Of a stretch of DNA of 44,436 nt, positions 23,840 to 32,997 are shown in pieces. The position numbers and the translations under genes are program-made. Positions within the stretch are counted from its first letter, which is position 1, and every line of letters begins with the position of its first letter. The notes beneath the pieces were generated by a model. That model did no database searches. It was not told where the DNA came from and worked only from the letters and a program-made list of their open reading frames with translations. Source of the DNA: Avimonoglobus sp965151315 (GTDB lineage Bacteria; Bacillota; Clostridia; UBA1381); the NCBI GenBank assembly GCA_965151315.1, contig CBCTZG010000013.1, positions 1 to 44,436 on the forward strand. The letters run 5' to 3'.

Positions 23840-24973
23840 TTACCGCATATATTTCCGGATCTCCGCCACCTTCTGGGCAGTAACCCGGGCCGTTTTTTCC
23901 ATCATTTCCGCCGTTTCCCCGCCGGAAAAGCTAAACCGCACCGCGCCGGCAATTTCCGTCGGTGTACAGCCCATAGCTGTCAGCACCGGGCTGGGCATAG
24001 GCTTATTGGTAGAGCAGGCTGAGCCGGTAGACACATAAATATCGCAGTCCTCCAGCATATGCAACAGGATCTCCGCCTTGATCCCCCGGAAAGAAACATT
24101 GAGCACATATCCGGACTGACAGTCCTCCCCGCCGTTAATCTGTATATCCGGTACCATATCCAAAAGCCACTCCGCCAGCATCTGGCGCATATTTCCCGGA
24201 TCTTCCCGGCCCTGACAAAGCTCGCCGGCCGCCGCGCCAAAGGCGGCGATCCCCACTACGTTTTCCGTGCCGGACCGCAGATCCCTTTCCTGGCCGCCGC
24301 CTACCAGCAGCGGGTTGATTTTCCCGCCGGCAACATACAGCGCGCCTGTCCCTTTCAATCCATGGATCTTGTGGGCGCTGACGGAAAGCAGGTCAATGCC
24401 CCACTGCCGAGGCTTCAGCTCTGCCTTGCCAAAGCCCTGGACGGCGTCCACATGAAAAAGCGCCCGAGGCGCTTTTTCCCGCAGAATTCTTTTTAACTCC
24501 GCCACTGGCTGGACCGTTCCCACCTCATTATTCACATGCATGACGCTTGCCAGCACTGTATCCGGCCGCAGCGCGGCGGCAAAGTCCGCGGAACGGATCC
24601 GGCCGTCCCGGCCCGGGGACAGATACGTTACTGAAAACCCATCGTTTTCTAAAGCCCGTATTGGTGCCAAAACCGACGGATGTTCAATTTGGGTGGTAAT
24701 AATGTGGCCGCCTCTCCTCCGGCTGACAGCGCCGAAAATAGCCATATTATTAGCCTCCGTACCGCCGGAGGTAAAGTAAATCTTACCAGTCTCTACGCCT
24801 AGCGCCCCCGCCACCTGCTCCCGGCTTTTTTTGAGAAGCTTTTCCGCCGCCAGCCCCAGCCTGTGCATACTGGATGGATTCCCGAAGGCTTCCATAGCCG
24901 CTTGCGCCGCCTGCTTTGCCGCCGCAGAAGGTATAGTTGTGGACGCGTTATCTAGATATATTATTTCTTCCAA
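23840..24973 (-). CDS. Cysteine desulfurase, probable ThiI partner (NifZ-like)
   Basis: PLP-dependent enzyme of 377 aa that mobilises sulfur from cysteine. Key residues are Lys202 (SAHKIHG, Schiff-base lysine), the FTSGGTEANN motif (67-76) and Cys320 (STGSACSTNK), the persulfide-forming residue. The start is TTG at 24973, with GGAG 9 nt upstream; no nearer in-frame ATG fits the N-terminus IIYLDNASTT. Adjacent to thiI, it most likely serves tRNA thiolation rather than general Fe-S assembly, since no iscU or sufU gene is near. That assignment is inference from context. Confidence 0.9.
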   Translation of the reverse strand: MEEIIYLDNASTTIPSAAAKQAAQAAMEAFGNPSSMHRLGLAAEKLLKKSREQVAGALGVETGKIYFTSGGTEANNMAIFGAVSRRRGGHIITTQIEHPSVLAPIRALENDGFSVTYLSPGRDGRIRSADFAAALRPDTVLASVMHVNNEVGTVQPVAELKRILREKAPRALFHVDAVQGFGKAELKPRQWGIDLLSVSAHKIHGLKGTGALYVAGGKINPLLVGGGQERDLRSGTENVVGIAAFGAAAGELCQGREDPGNMRQMLAEWLLDMVPDIQINGGEDCQSGYVLNVSFRGIKAEILLHMLEDCDIYVSTGSACSTNKPMPSPVLTAMGCTPTEIAGAVRFSFSGGETAEMMEKTARVTAQKVAEIRKYMR

Positions 24974-25008
24974 GCTTTAACACTCCGTTCAACAGTCATT
25001 CTCCCGGC

Positions 25009-25623
25009 TCAATCCCGGCTTTTCATCACCAGGCCGCAGCCAGACCGGGCCGTAATTTCGCACCAGCTCCCCGTCATCACATTGCTGACGCCCCGGCTTT
25101 TGGCAAAATACAGCGTTTCCCCGGCCAGAGGATATTCCAGCCCCTGGGTAGTCACGCCGCCCATGTCCGTCAGGGGAACAATTGAGACCAGATCCCCCGC
25201 CCGGCCTTGGAGAGAGACCTGATCCTGTATATAATAAATTTCGTTTTTATCGTCCAGAAAAACGCCGGTTTTCCCGGCGTCCGCAATAGTTTTTAAAAAG
25301 AAAACATTGGTCAGGGTATGGTCTAACCTGCAGCCGGAAAACCCAGCAAGCACGATCTCGCCGGCGCCCTGGGCCAGGGCGTAGCCCACCGCCAGCTCTC
25401 CGTCCGTTTCATCTTTCCTAGCGGGAAACACCTGCTTGGGAATCGCCGCCGGCGCCGTTTTTACAGAGTCCATATCCCCCAAAAGGATATCCGGCGTCCA
25501 GCCCAGGGCCTGGGCATGGTGAAGGCCGCCGTCGGCGCAGATCAAAAGGTCATAGTCCGCCGTCCGAGCCGCCATCGCCGGATAATCAAAAATATCCCCG
25601 TTTCCTAAAATCAGCGCTTTCAT
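25009..25623 (-). CDS. thiN: Thiamine pyrophosphokinase
   Basis: Transfers pyrophosphate from ATP to thiamine to make thiamine diphosphate. The 204 aa have the TPK catalytic segment LLICADGGLHHAQALGWTPDILLGDMDS and FPARKDETDGELAVGYALAQGAGEIVLAGFSGCRLDHTL, with the Asp-rich metal site. It overlaps the rpe stop by 4 nt (ATGA), reproducing the rpe-thiN pair of B. subtilis. The rpmB gene that follows in B. subtilis is absent here. Confidence 0.93.
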   Translation of the reverse strand: MKALILGNGDIFDYPAMAARTADYDLLICADGGLHHAQALGWTPDILLGDMDSVKTAPAAIPKQVFPARKDETDGELAVGYALAQGAGEIVLAGFSGCRLDHTLTNVFFLKTIADAGKTGVFLDDKNEIYYIQDQVSLQGRAGDLVSIVPLTDMGGVTTQGLEYPLAGETLYFAKSRGVSNVMTGSWCEITARSGCGLVMKSRD

Positions 25624-26258
25624 CGGATTGCCTCCAGCAGCCCCCGGCAGGCGCCGGGAATATCGTCCGTAAATACCGCTGAGCCGGCCACAAACACGTT
25701 GGCTCCACAGTCCCGTACAGCCCGGATATTGCCTTGGCAGATCCCGCCGTCCACCTGGATCAAATAGTCCGGCCCGGCCTGTTTCCGGATCGCGCGGATT
25801 TTTTCATCCGATTCGGGGATGTACTTCTGGCCGCCCCGGCCGGGATGTACGCTCATAACTAAAACCATATCTGCCAGCTCCAGATAAGGGAATACAGCCT
25901 CCGCCGGTGTTTCCGGATTCAGGGAAATACCAGCCTTGACCCCTAAATCATGGATCTGCCGCAGCACCGCCGCCGGATTCCGGGCAGCCTCCACATGGAT
26001 TGTCACACCGTCCGCCCCGGCCTGGACAAAATCAACAATATACCGTTCCGGGTCTACGATCATCAGATGCACATCAAAAAACAGCTTTGAATACGGGCGA
26101 AGCGACTGCATCACTACCGCGCCAAAGCTGATATTGGGTACAAACTGCCCGTCCATCACGTCGATATGGAGCCACTGGGCTCCGGCCTCTTCGATCTCGG
26201 TCACCTGCCGGCGCAGGATCCCAAAATCCGCCGATAAAATCGAAGGCGCTAAAATCAT
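25620..26258 (-). CDS. rpe: Ribulose-phosphate 3-epimerase
   Basis: Interconverts ribulose 5-phosphate and xylulose 5-phosphate in the pentose phosphate pathway. The 212-aa TIM barrel shows the metal-binding HIDVMDGQFVPNISFG (about 32-47), FFDVHLMIVDPERYI (about 65-79), VMSVHPGRGGQ and VDGGI. Length is normal. It lies 52 nt after rsgA and overlaps thiN by 4 nt. Confidence 0.97.
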   Translation of the reverse strand: MILAPSILSADFGILRRQVTEIEEAGAQWLHIDVMDGQFVPNISFGAVVMQSLRPYSKLFFDVHLMIVDPERYIVDFVQAGADGVTIHVEAARNPAAVLRQIHDLGVKAGISLNPETPAEAVFPYLELADMVLVMSVHPGRGGQKYIPESDEKIRAIRKQAGPDYLIQVDGGICQGNIRAVRDCGANVFVAGSAVFTDDIPGACRGLLEAIR

Positions 26259-26310
26259 TGCTATTCTTCCTTTCCACCATCATGCATATGCACACCAGTT
26301 CAGGCCCGGT

Positions 26311-27174
26311 TTATTTTTCCCAGGCCTTCACCGCTTTCTGCTGCTGATAAAATTCCACATAGCTTTCATATCGTTCCGGCGCGATCCCGCCGGTTTCCAG
26401 CTTTTCCTTAACCCGGCAGTCCGGCTCGTTCACATGGGCGCAGCCCTTGAACCGGCAGCCGCCCTGGCAGTCCCGCATTTCAGGGAAATACCGCCAAAGC
26501 TCCCCGGCGGGGATGTCCTCCACTGAAAAAGAGCTGAAGCCCGGCGTATCCAGCACGAAGCCGCCGCCATCCAAGCTGAAAAGCTCTACATGCCGGGTGG
26601 TATGCCGGCCCCGCTGCAGCTTTTGGCTGACTCGGCCGGTTTCCATTCCGCCGCCTGTCAGCAGGTTCAGGATGCTGGATTTCCCCACGCCGGATAGGCC
26701 TGCAAAGGCTGCTGTCTTTCCCTGGATATATGGCAGGAGCGCGTCGATCCCCTGCTCTGTCTTAGCGCTGACCTCTACAATCGGGTACCCCGCAGGCGTA
26801 TAAATCCGCCGCAGCATATCTGCGGCCCGCAGATCGGTCTTATTGACACACAAAACCGATGCGATCCCCGCCGCCTCCGCTGCTAAAAGCATTTTGTCCA
26901 AAAGCCGAAGGTTTGGCTCCGGTGCAGCCGCAGCCGCTACCAAAATCAAAACGTCAATATTAGCCACCGGCGGACGCACCAGCATGGTACGCCGGGGCAG
27001 GATCGCCGTAATGCTCCCCTGCCTGCCGTCGATTGCAATTTCTACCCGGTCGCCGATCATGGGCTTAATATTTTCCTTACGGAATATTCCCCGGGCCTTG
27101 CATTCATAGGTGTTGCCATCTTCAGCCCGGATATAGTAAAATCCGCCGATTCCCTTGCAAATGATTCCCTGCAT
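26311..27174 (-). CDS. rsgA: Ribosome small-subunit GTPase RsgA
   Basis: Circularly permuted GTPase acting late in 30S maturation. The 287 aa have an N-terminal OB fold (about 1-68), then GTPase motifs in permuted order: NKTDL (G4, 111-115), GLSGVGKSS (G1, 159-167) and DTPGFSSF (G3), then a zinc knuckle with CQGGCRFKGCAHVNEPDC. I start at the ATG at 27174 just behind GAGGAG; a TTG at 27192 inside the kinase gene is less likely. The kinase-rsgA-rpe order equals that of B. subtilis; PrkC is known to phosphorylate RsgA there. Confidence 0.95.
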   Translation of the reverse strand: MQGIICKGIGGFYYIRAEDGNTYECKARGIFRKENIKPMIGDRVEIAIDGRQGSITAILPRRTMLVRPPVANIDVLILVAAAAAPEPNLRLLDKMLLAAEAAGIASVLCVNKTDLRAADMLRRIYTPAGYPIVEVSAKTEQGIDALLPYIQGKTAAFAGLSGVGKSSILNLLTGGGMETGRVSQKLQRGRHTTRHVELFSLDGGGFVLDTPGFSSFSVEDIPAGELWRYFPEMRDCQGGCRFKGCAHVNEPDCRVKEKLETGGIAPERYESYVEFYQQQKAVKAWEK

Positions 27175-27184
27175 ATGCTCCTCT

Positions 27185-29182
27185 TTAATCAAACGTTACT
27201 TCTTTTTCACTGACCTTCTGGCCGTCAATATAGGTTTCCACCGTTGCGCTGTCCTTCGTAGACTCAACTGGGATGACCACCTGTCCGTCTGACTTGTTGT
27301 GCGATTTATCATAAATCGTTTTTCCGTTGGCCACCACCTTGATCTGTACCTTCTCACCGGCGCTGTCTGGGATCACCACTGTTAGATTTGTCCGCTTCGC
27401 AGGCTGTGTGGTCGGATCCGCTGTTTCCGACGGAGTGGTTGGCTCTGCGGTTTTCGGCGGGTCAGTCACCCTGACTGTGGGAGACGGCGTAGGCTCCTCT
27501 GCCTGGGCCTGGCCCTCGCTGACTACAATATTCACATAGGATCCCTTGGGCGATTCGCTGCCTGCCGATGGATCCTGGGAAATAACCTGCCCCGCCGGCT
27601 TATTGGACTGCTCCTTTTTCACGTTTCCCAGCTTTAGGCCAACGGCCTTCAGCTTTTTATCCGCGGCTTCCATATTGCCGCCGACCACATTGGGAACTGG
27701 TACCTTTTCATCCTCGTTTGCCTCCGGCTTTGAGGTGCAGACCCGAAGGATGACCTTATAGCCCTTGGAAACCTTTGTGCCAGCCTGAGGGATCTGCCCA
27801 ATGACATAATTCAACTCATAGGTGCTGCTTTCCTCTTCAATCTTCTCATACGACAGGTCAGCCGCCTCTAACAACTGCACCGCCTCGTCAAAGCTTTTAT
27901 TCTCCAGCTCCGGCACTGGGATATTCCCTTCCTCCGGGCCTGAGCTGATCGTCAGCTTGATTTTCGTATTTTTTTTCACATAGGTGTTTGCTCCTGGATT
28001 CTGCAGCATAATCCGGCCTTCCTCATATTCGGAGGACACCTCGTACATGATACTGGTCTCGTCAATTTCAAAATCGGTATCCTTAATCTCCAGCAGGGCC
28101 TCTTCCAAGGTCTTATTCAGCAGATTGGGGACCTGTACCTCCTTTTTTCCCCAATTCATAAAAGCAAACGTGCCGCCGGCCAGGATCAGCACCAGCAAAA
28201 TGCTGCCGATCACCAGATAGCTGGCCAGCTTGTCCTTTTTCTTTTTACCCCGCCGGCCTTGACTGCCGGGCTCCTCCTTGGGAAGCTCCCGGGCCGGGAT
28301 TTTGGGAATCCGCTCCGTCATGCCTGTAACAGCCCCCCGTTCTGTCTGGCTGCTTTCCAGTACGGATTTTAAATCCACGACCATGTCCATCACCGTCTGA
28401 TACCGGGCATGCTGTTCCCGGGCCATGGCCTTCATGACGATCTGGGAAACCTCCTGTGGGATTTCTAAATTGATCACCTTACAGTCTACCGGATCCTTCT
28501 CCAGCTTCATAATCGCGATGGAGACCGGGTTATCCCCGTCAAAAGGCAGCCTGCCGGTCAGCATTTCGTACATAACCACCCCCAAGGAATAGATATCCGA
28601 CCGGGCATCCGTATACCCGCCCCGGGCCTGTTCCGGGGAGATATAATGCACCGAGCCCAGCGCGTCGCCGCCGGCGACCACAGTCTCGCTGCTGACCGCC
28701 CGGGCGATCCCAAAATCGGCCACCTTCAGGGTATGGTCGTTGGTTACAAGAATATTATGGGGTTTGATATCTCTATGTATGATCCCATTCTTATGGGCAT
28801 GCTCCAAAGCAAGGCCGATCTGGATCCCGAAGTTGCAGGCCTCCCGCCAATCCAGCATTGTGTGCTTGTTTAAGTATTCCTTTAACGTAATGCCGTCTAC
28901 ATACTCCATCACAATATAGCTCAGGCCGTCGGTTTCCCCAACGTCGTAAACAGAAACGATATTGTGGTGCGAAAGCCCGGCTGCGGCTTTTGCTTCCACG
29001 CTGAACTTTTTGACAATCTCCGGGTCGTTTTTCAGCGACTCCTTTAATACTTTAATGGCAACATACCGGTTGAGAAGCCGGCAATGGGCTTTATACACCG
29101 TGGCCATGCCGCCGGCGCCGATTTTCTCCAAAATTTCATACCGGTCCCCTAAGACCTTTCCCACTAAATTATCACTGTACAT
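27185..29182 (-). CDS. prkC: PASTA-domain serine/threonine protein kinase
   Basis: Membrane kinase that couples cell-wall signals to phosphorylation of cytoplasmic targets. Of 665 aa, residues 14-275 are the kinase domain, with Lys44 (VAIKVLK), HRDIKPHN (136-143) and DFG (156-158). A basic juxtamembrane stretch (GRRGKKKKDK) precedes one membrane helix at about 321-343. Outside are three PASTA repeats (about 349-420, 424-490, 497-565), a Pro/Thr-rich linker (about 570-598) and a C-terminal domain of about 65 aa that I cannot name (NLTVVIPDSAGEKVQIKVV...). It is preceded 20 nt upstream by its phosphatase. Confidence 0.95.
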   Translation of the reverse strand: MYSDNLVGKVLGDRYEILEKIGAGGMATVYKAHCRLLNRYVAIKVLKESLKNDPEIVKKFSVEAKAAAGLSHHNIVSVYDVGETDGLSYIVMEYVDGITLKEYLNKHTMLDWREACNFGIQIGLALEHAHKNGIIHRDIKPHNILVTNDHTLKVADFGIARAVSSETVVAGGDALGSVHYISPEQARGGYTDARSDIYSLGVVMYEMLTGRLPFDGDNPVSIAIMKLEKDPVDCKVINLEIPQEVSQIVMKAMAREQHARYQTVMDMVVDLKSVLESSQTERGAVTGMTERIPKIPARELPKEEPGSQGRRGKKKKDKLASYLVIGSILLVLILAGGTFAFMNWGKKEVQVPNLLNKTLEEALLEIKDTDFEIDETSIMYEVSSEYEEGRIMLQNPGANTYVKKNTKIKLTISSGPEEGNIPVPELENKSFDEAVQLLEAADLSYEKIEEESSTYELNYVIGQIPQAGTKVSKGYKVILRVCTSKPEANEDEKVPVPNVVGGNMEAADKKLKAVGLKLGNVKKEQSNKPAGQVISQDPSAGSESPKGSYVNIVVSEGQAQAEEPTPSPTVRVTDPPKTAEPTTPSETADPTTQPAKRTNLTVVIPDSAGEKVQIKVVANGKTIYDKSHNKSDGQVVIPVESTKDSATVETYIDGQKVSEKEVTFD

Positions 29183-29202
29183 AGTTTATATTCCCTCCAT
29201 AC

Positions 29203-29925
29203 TTACTTGCAAAACGCAACCACTGTGATATTGTCCTTGCCGCCTTTTTTGTTCGCCAATGCGATCAGCTTCCGGGCGGCCTCCTGCAGGTCCTCGTTTT
29301 CCTGTATGATTTCCTGAATCTGCTGGTTGGATACCATGTTTGTCAGCCCGTCGCTGCATAACAGCACCGTCTCCCCCTGATAGGCTGTTATAGTAATATC
29401 CACCTTGACCGTATCCTCCGCGCCCACGGCCCGGGTGATATAGTTCCGGTTGGGATGCGTACTCGCGTCCTGGCGGGTGATCTCTCCCCGCCGAAGCAGC
29501 TCCTCCACAAAGGAGTGGTCATGGGTGATCTGCCGGATCCCATCGCCGATCAGGTAGACACGGCTGTCCCCCACATGCGCGACGATCAACTTATCCTGAT
29601 AAATGATCGCCAGGCTGGCCGTCGTACCCATACCCACCAGATTTTCATTCTTCTTGGCGTACTGGTATATTTGCTGGTTTGCGGCTAAAAATGCCTGACG
29701 GATCATTTCCCCCGTTTCCACATAGTCCATTTTCGTATTAAATTCACTGATGATATAATCCTTCACAATACTGGCCACCATCGTACTTGCCACCTCGCCG
29801 GCCTGATGCCCGCCCATGCCGTCGGCTACAAATCCGCCGATCAGATTGTCGTTCTGATAGACGAAGTAGCTGTCCTCATTGATCTCCCTATGCTTGCCGA
29901 TATCGCTCTGGGCTGCAATTTTCAT
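29203..29925 (-). CDS. prpC: PP2C-type protein phosphatase (Stp/PrpC)
   Basis: Mn2+/Mg2+-dependent phosphatase of 240 aa that reverses the PASTA kinase. Motifs: SDIGKHREINEDSYF at the N-terminus, VADGMGGHQAGEVAS, VAHVGDSRVYLI, LLCSDGLTNMV and GGKDNITVV, which together provide the Asp metal ligands. I start at the ATG at 29925; a GTG three codons upstream is weaker. It has a promoter overlapping the end of rlmN, so the phosphatase-kinase pair can be expressed separately from the long operon. Confidence 0.95.
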   Translation of the reverse strand: MKIAAQSDIGKHREINEDSYFVYQNDNLIGGFVADGMGGHQAGEVASTMVASIVKDYIISEFNTKMDYVETGEMIRQAFLAANQQIYQYAKKNENLVGMGTTASLAIIYQDKLIVAHVGDSRVYLIGDGIRQITHDHSFVEELLRRGEITRQDASTHPNRNYITRAVGAEDTVKVDITITAYQGETVLLCSDGLTNMVSNQQIQEIIQENEDLQEAARKLIALANKKGGKDNITVVAFCK

Positions 29926-29961
29926 GGTTCTCACCCCGCATCCATTTCATTTTCTGTCTAT

Positions 29962-29990
29962 ATTATAATACTTTTTTCCGCAATTGTCCA
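29962..29990 (-). promoter_or_regulatory. Internal sigma-A promoter before the phosphatase-kinase pair
   Basis: Minus strand: -35 TGGACA (29985-29990), 17-bp spacer, perfect -10 TATAAT (29962-29967). The -10 overlaps the rlmN stop codon at 29963-29965. The start codon at 29925 is 36 nt downstream of the -10. Confidence 0.65.
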
Positions 29991-30982
29991 CAGGAAGCAG
30001 AAATATCGCTTCCCAGCTCCCGCCGGACGGTGGCGTTCATGCCCAGCGCCTGCAGCCGCTCCTGGAACCGGCGGATATCCTGGGCAGCGCCTTTATGGTA
30101 TTGCCGCTCCTCCACCGGGTTGACCGGAATCAGGTTGATGTGGCAGAGCATCCCCTGCAGCCGGCGGGCCAGCTCCTCCGCCTGCGCCGGCCCGTCGTTG
30201 ACGCCGGAAATCAGCGCGTATTCAAAACTAATCCGCCGGGTCGTCTTTTGGATATAGTCCCGGCAGGCTGCCAGCAGTTCTTCTACCGGGTATTTTTTAT
30301 TGACGGGCATAATCGTATCCCGGATAGCGTTATTGGGCGCGTGGAGGGAGACTGAAAGGGTAATGGGTAAGTTTTCCGCCGCCAGCCTTTCAATTTTATC
30401 CACCAGGCCGCAGGTAGACAGGGAGATATGCCGATAACCGATGTTTACGCCCGCCGGGTGGTTTACATTATGTAAAAACCGGAGCACATTGTCAAAATTA
30501 TCTAAGGGCTCGCCAATGCCCATCATCACAATATTGCTAATCCGCTCCCCCATATCCTTCTGGGCAAAAAGCACCTGGTTCAAAATCTCTCCAGCCGTTA
30601 AATTCCGGTACAGGCCGTCAATGGCAGAGGCACAAAAGCCGCAGCCCATCCGGCAGCCCACCTGGGAGGAAATACACACTGTCAGCCCATGCTTATAGCG
30701 CATGACCACGCTTTCAATACAGTTTCCGTCTTCAAGCTGGAACAAATATTTCACTGTACCGTCCAGCCGGGATACATATTTTTCCCGAATTGACAGCCGG
30801 GATACAAAGCAAACCTGGGCAAGCCGCTCCCGCAGGGCTTTGGGAAGATCCGTCATCTCCTCCAGGCTTTCTGCGCCCCGGTGGAGCCACTGGAAGATCT
30901 GCCTGGCCCGGTATTTGGGCTGATCCTGCGCCTGCAAGAACGCTTCCAACTCGTGATATTCCAAATCCTTTAAATCAATCAT
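29963..30982 (-). CDS. rlmN: 23S rRNA (adenine2503-C2)-methyltransferase / tRNA A37 methyltransferase
   Basis: Radical-SAM methylase of 339 aa. The iron-sulfur cysteines are Cys110, Cys114 and Cys117 (VGCRMGCGFC), and the two mechanistic cysteines of the family are Cys103 (TVCISSQ) and Cys331 (DISASCGQL). The start codon is 3 nt after the rsmB stop, with AGGTG inside the end of rsmB. Context rsmB-rlmN-phosphatase-kinase is as in B. subtilis. Confidence 0.97.
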   Translation of the reverse strand: MIDLKDLEYHELEAFLQAQDQPKYRARQIFQWLHRGAESLEEMTDLPKALRERLAQVCFVSRLSIREKYVSRLDGTVKYLFQLEDGNCIESVVMRYKHGLTVCISSQVGCRMGCGFCASAIDGLYRNLTAGEILNQVLFAQKDMGERISNIVMMGIGEPLDNFDNVLRFLHNVNHPAGVNIGYRHISLSTCGLVDKIERLAAENLPITLSVSLHAPNNAIRDTIMPVNKKYPVEELLAACRDYIQKTTRRISFEYALISGVNDGPAQAEELARRLQGMLCHINLIPVNPVEERQYHKGAAQDIRRFQERLQALGMNATVRRELGSDISASCGQLRKKVL

Positions 30983-30985
30983 GCT

Positions 30986-32290
30986 CTACACCTTTTTCAG
31001 TTTGGCAATAAAAAATCCGTCGATCCCATCCGTATGGGGATAAAAGGTTATGTATCCATCCCGCAGGGTATCCTTCCGAAGCACCGCCGGCAACCGGTCT
31101 CCAAAATCCACCGGGGAAAAACCGCGGTGTTCCGCCAAAAAACGTTGGATCACCGCCTGGTTTTCCTGGGGCCGGAGGGTGCAGGTGCTGTATACCAGCT
31201 CGCCCCCGGGCTTGACATACCGGGCCCCGTTTTCCAGGATCCTGTACTGGATTTCCGGCAGATCAGTATCCGCCGCCTGTTTCCATTTGATCTCCGGCTT
31301 CCGCCGGATGATCCCCAGCCCGGAACAGGGCACATCCGCCAGCACCTTATCCGCCGTTTCCGAAAGGCGCTGGTCAAACCGGGCCGCATCACCGGGCTGG
31401 GCTTCGATAATATCTATCCCCATTCGTCCAGCGTTTTCCCGGATCAATTGGATCTTATGGGGGTGGATATCAAAGGCCTGGATCCGGCCTGTATTTTCCA
31501 TAAGCTGTGCCAGATGGGTGGTTTTTCCCCCAGGCGCCGCGCACAGATCAATGACCTGCTGGCCTCTCTTTGGTCCTAACGCGGCTCCGGCCAGCATAGC
31601 GGAGATGTCCTGGACGGTAAACAGCCCCGCCCGGTATTCCGCCGACCCGGCAATGTCAAACCCTTGGGCTGTCACCGCCTGAGGATACAATTCGCTGACC
31701 TGCCCGCCTGGCAGCGCCTGAGCCAGCGCAGCCGGGGAAATTTTCAAGGTATTGGCCCGAAGGCAAAGCGGCGGCTGGCCGTTCATCGCCGCCATCAATT
31801 CCTTTGCAAACGCCGGCCCGAATTCCTCCGTCCATGCCCGGCAGAGCCAAAGGGGAAAGGATTCCTCCACGCTGAGCCGCTCCAGGGGATCCGCCGGATA
31901 CCGCACCGTCCCCCGCAGAACGCTGTGCAAAATACCATTGACATACCCGGCGCTGGCCCCATGGCCATACCGCCTGGCTAGCTTCACGCTTTCATTCACC
32001 GCAGCGGAATCCGGGATCTTATCCAGATATAACAGCTGATAAATCCCCACCCGCAGGATCTCTAAAATATAGGCAGATATTTTTTTCAGTTTGATTTTTG
32101 AATACTGCCCGATGATATAGTCTAAAGTTAACTGCCGCTGAATCACCCCATACACCAGCGTGGTAGCCAGCCGCTTTTCCGGTCCAGGCATATCCGGCCC
32201 CAAACGTTTTTTTAACGTCAGGTTGGAATAAGCTCCAGACCTATGAATTTCCACTAGGATCAAAACAGCGGTTTCTCTCGCGTTTTTCAT
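30986..32290 (-). CDS. rsmB: 16S rRNA (cytosine967-C5)-methyltransferase
   Basis: The 434 aa combine an N-terminal NusB-like RNA-binding domain (about 1-135, RETAVLILVEIHRSGAYSNLTL) and a C-terminal SAM-dependent methylase. The SAM site is IDLCAAPGGKTTHLAQLM; the two cysteines of the m5C mechanism are in DVPCSGLG and YSTCTLRPQEN. GGAG lies 7 nt before the ATG. It is placed after the YugP-like protease gene with a 13-nt gap. Confidence 0.95.
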   Translation of the reverse strand: MKNARETAVLILVEIHRSGAYSNLTLKKRLGPDMPGPEKRLATTLVYGVIQRQLTLDYIIGQYSKIKLKKISAYILEILRVGIYQLLYLDKIPDSAAVNESVKLARRYGHGASAGYVNGILHSVLRGTVRYPADPLERLSVEESFPLWLCRAWTEEFGPAFAKELMAAMNGQPPLCLRANTLKISPAALAQALPGGQVSELYPQAVTAQGFDIAGSAEYRAGLFTVQDISAMLAGAALGPKRGQQVIDLCAAPGGKTTHLAQLMENTGRIQAFDIHPHKIQLIRENAGRMGIDIIEAQPGDAARFDQRLSETADKVLADVPCSGLGIIRRKPEIKWKQAADTDLPEIQYRILENGARYVKPGGELVYSTCTLRPQENQAVIQRFLAEHRGFSPVDFGDRLPAVLRKDTLRDGYITFYPHTDGIDGFFIAKLKKV

Positions 32291-32303
32291 CGTCTGACTC
32301 CAT

Positions 32304-32987
32304 TTAATCCCGCCGCCGGTTTACAATAGCCAAAAGCCGCAATAGCTGCAGGGCCGAAGCCGCCACCGCCGCAACATACGTCATGGCTGCCGCCCGCAGT
32401 ACCTTGCCCGCCGCCTGCACCTCTTCCGGTTCCAAAATTCCGGAATGATTTAAAATTGATAAGGCCCGCCGGCTGGCGTTAAACTCCACTGGCAGCGTGG
32501 CCACCTGAAATACCAGAATGGCAGAAAACAAAATCACGCCGCCCATGGCCAAGGCTGGGATCCCCAGCAGCAGGCCGATGAAAAACAAAGGCATGGACAG
32601 GGTAGAACCGATATTGGCCACAGGCACAATCGCGTTGCGGATTTTAATGGGCATATAGCCCACTGCATGCTGTATCGCGTGTCCCGCCTCATGGGCCGCC
32701 ACGCCGATGGACGCCACAGAGGAGGACGAATAGGTGGCATCCGACAAGCGGATCACATTAGATCGGGGATCATAATGATCGTTCAGATTCCCGGAAATGT
32801 GCTCGATCCGCACACCGTACAGGCCGTTTGCGTCTAAAATCCGCCGGGCCGCGTCCATCCCGGTCATTCCCCGGCGGCTGAACACATTTTTATATTTTGA
32901 AAAGGCCGCCTGGACGCCGAATGAAGCCAGCGCCGACAGCAAAAAGGCCAAGATCAGCAAGTAGTATGTGTTGTCCCAGTATAGCAT
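32304..32987 (-). CDS. Membrane zinc metallopeptidase, YugP family
   Basis: Predicted membrane-bound zinc protease of 227 aa. It starts with a membrane helix (about 8-28), has the HEXXH zinc motif HEAGH (His99, Glu100, His103) and two hydrophobic segments (about 118-158) plus a C-terminal hydrophobic region (about 190-220). Physiological substrates are unknown. It interrupts the fmt-rsmB pair found in B. subtilis, an arrangement frequent in Clostridia. AGAGGTG precedes the ATG. Confidence 0.9.
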   Translation of the reverse strand: MLYWDNTYYLLILAFLLSALASFGVQAAFSKYKNVFSRRGMTGMDAARRILDANGLYGVRIEHISGNLNDHYDPRSNVIRLSDATYSSSSVASIGVAAHEAGHAIQHAVGYMPIKIRNAIVPVANIGSTLSMPLFFIGLLLGIPALAMGGVILFSAILVFQVATLPVEFNASRRALSILNHSGILEPEEVQAAGKVLRAAAMTYVAAVAASALQLLRLLAIVNRRRD

Positions 32988-32997
32988 AAATACACCT

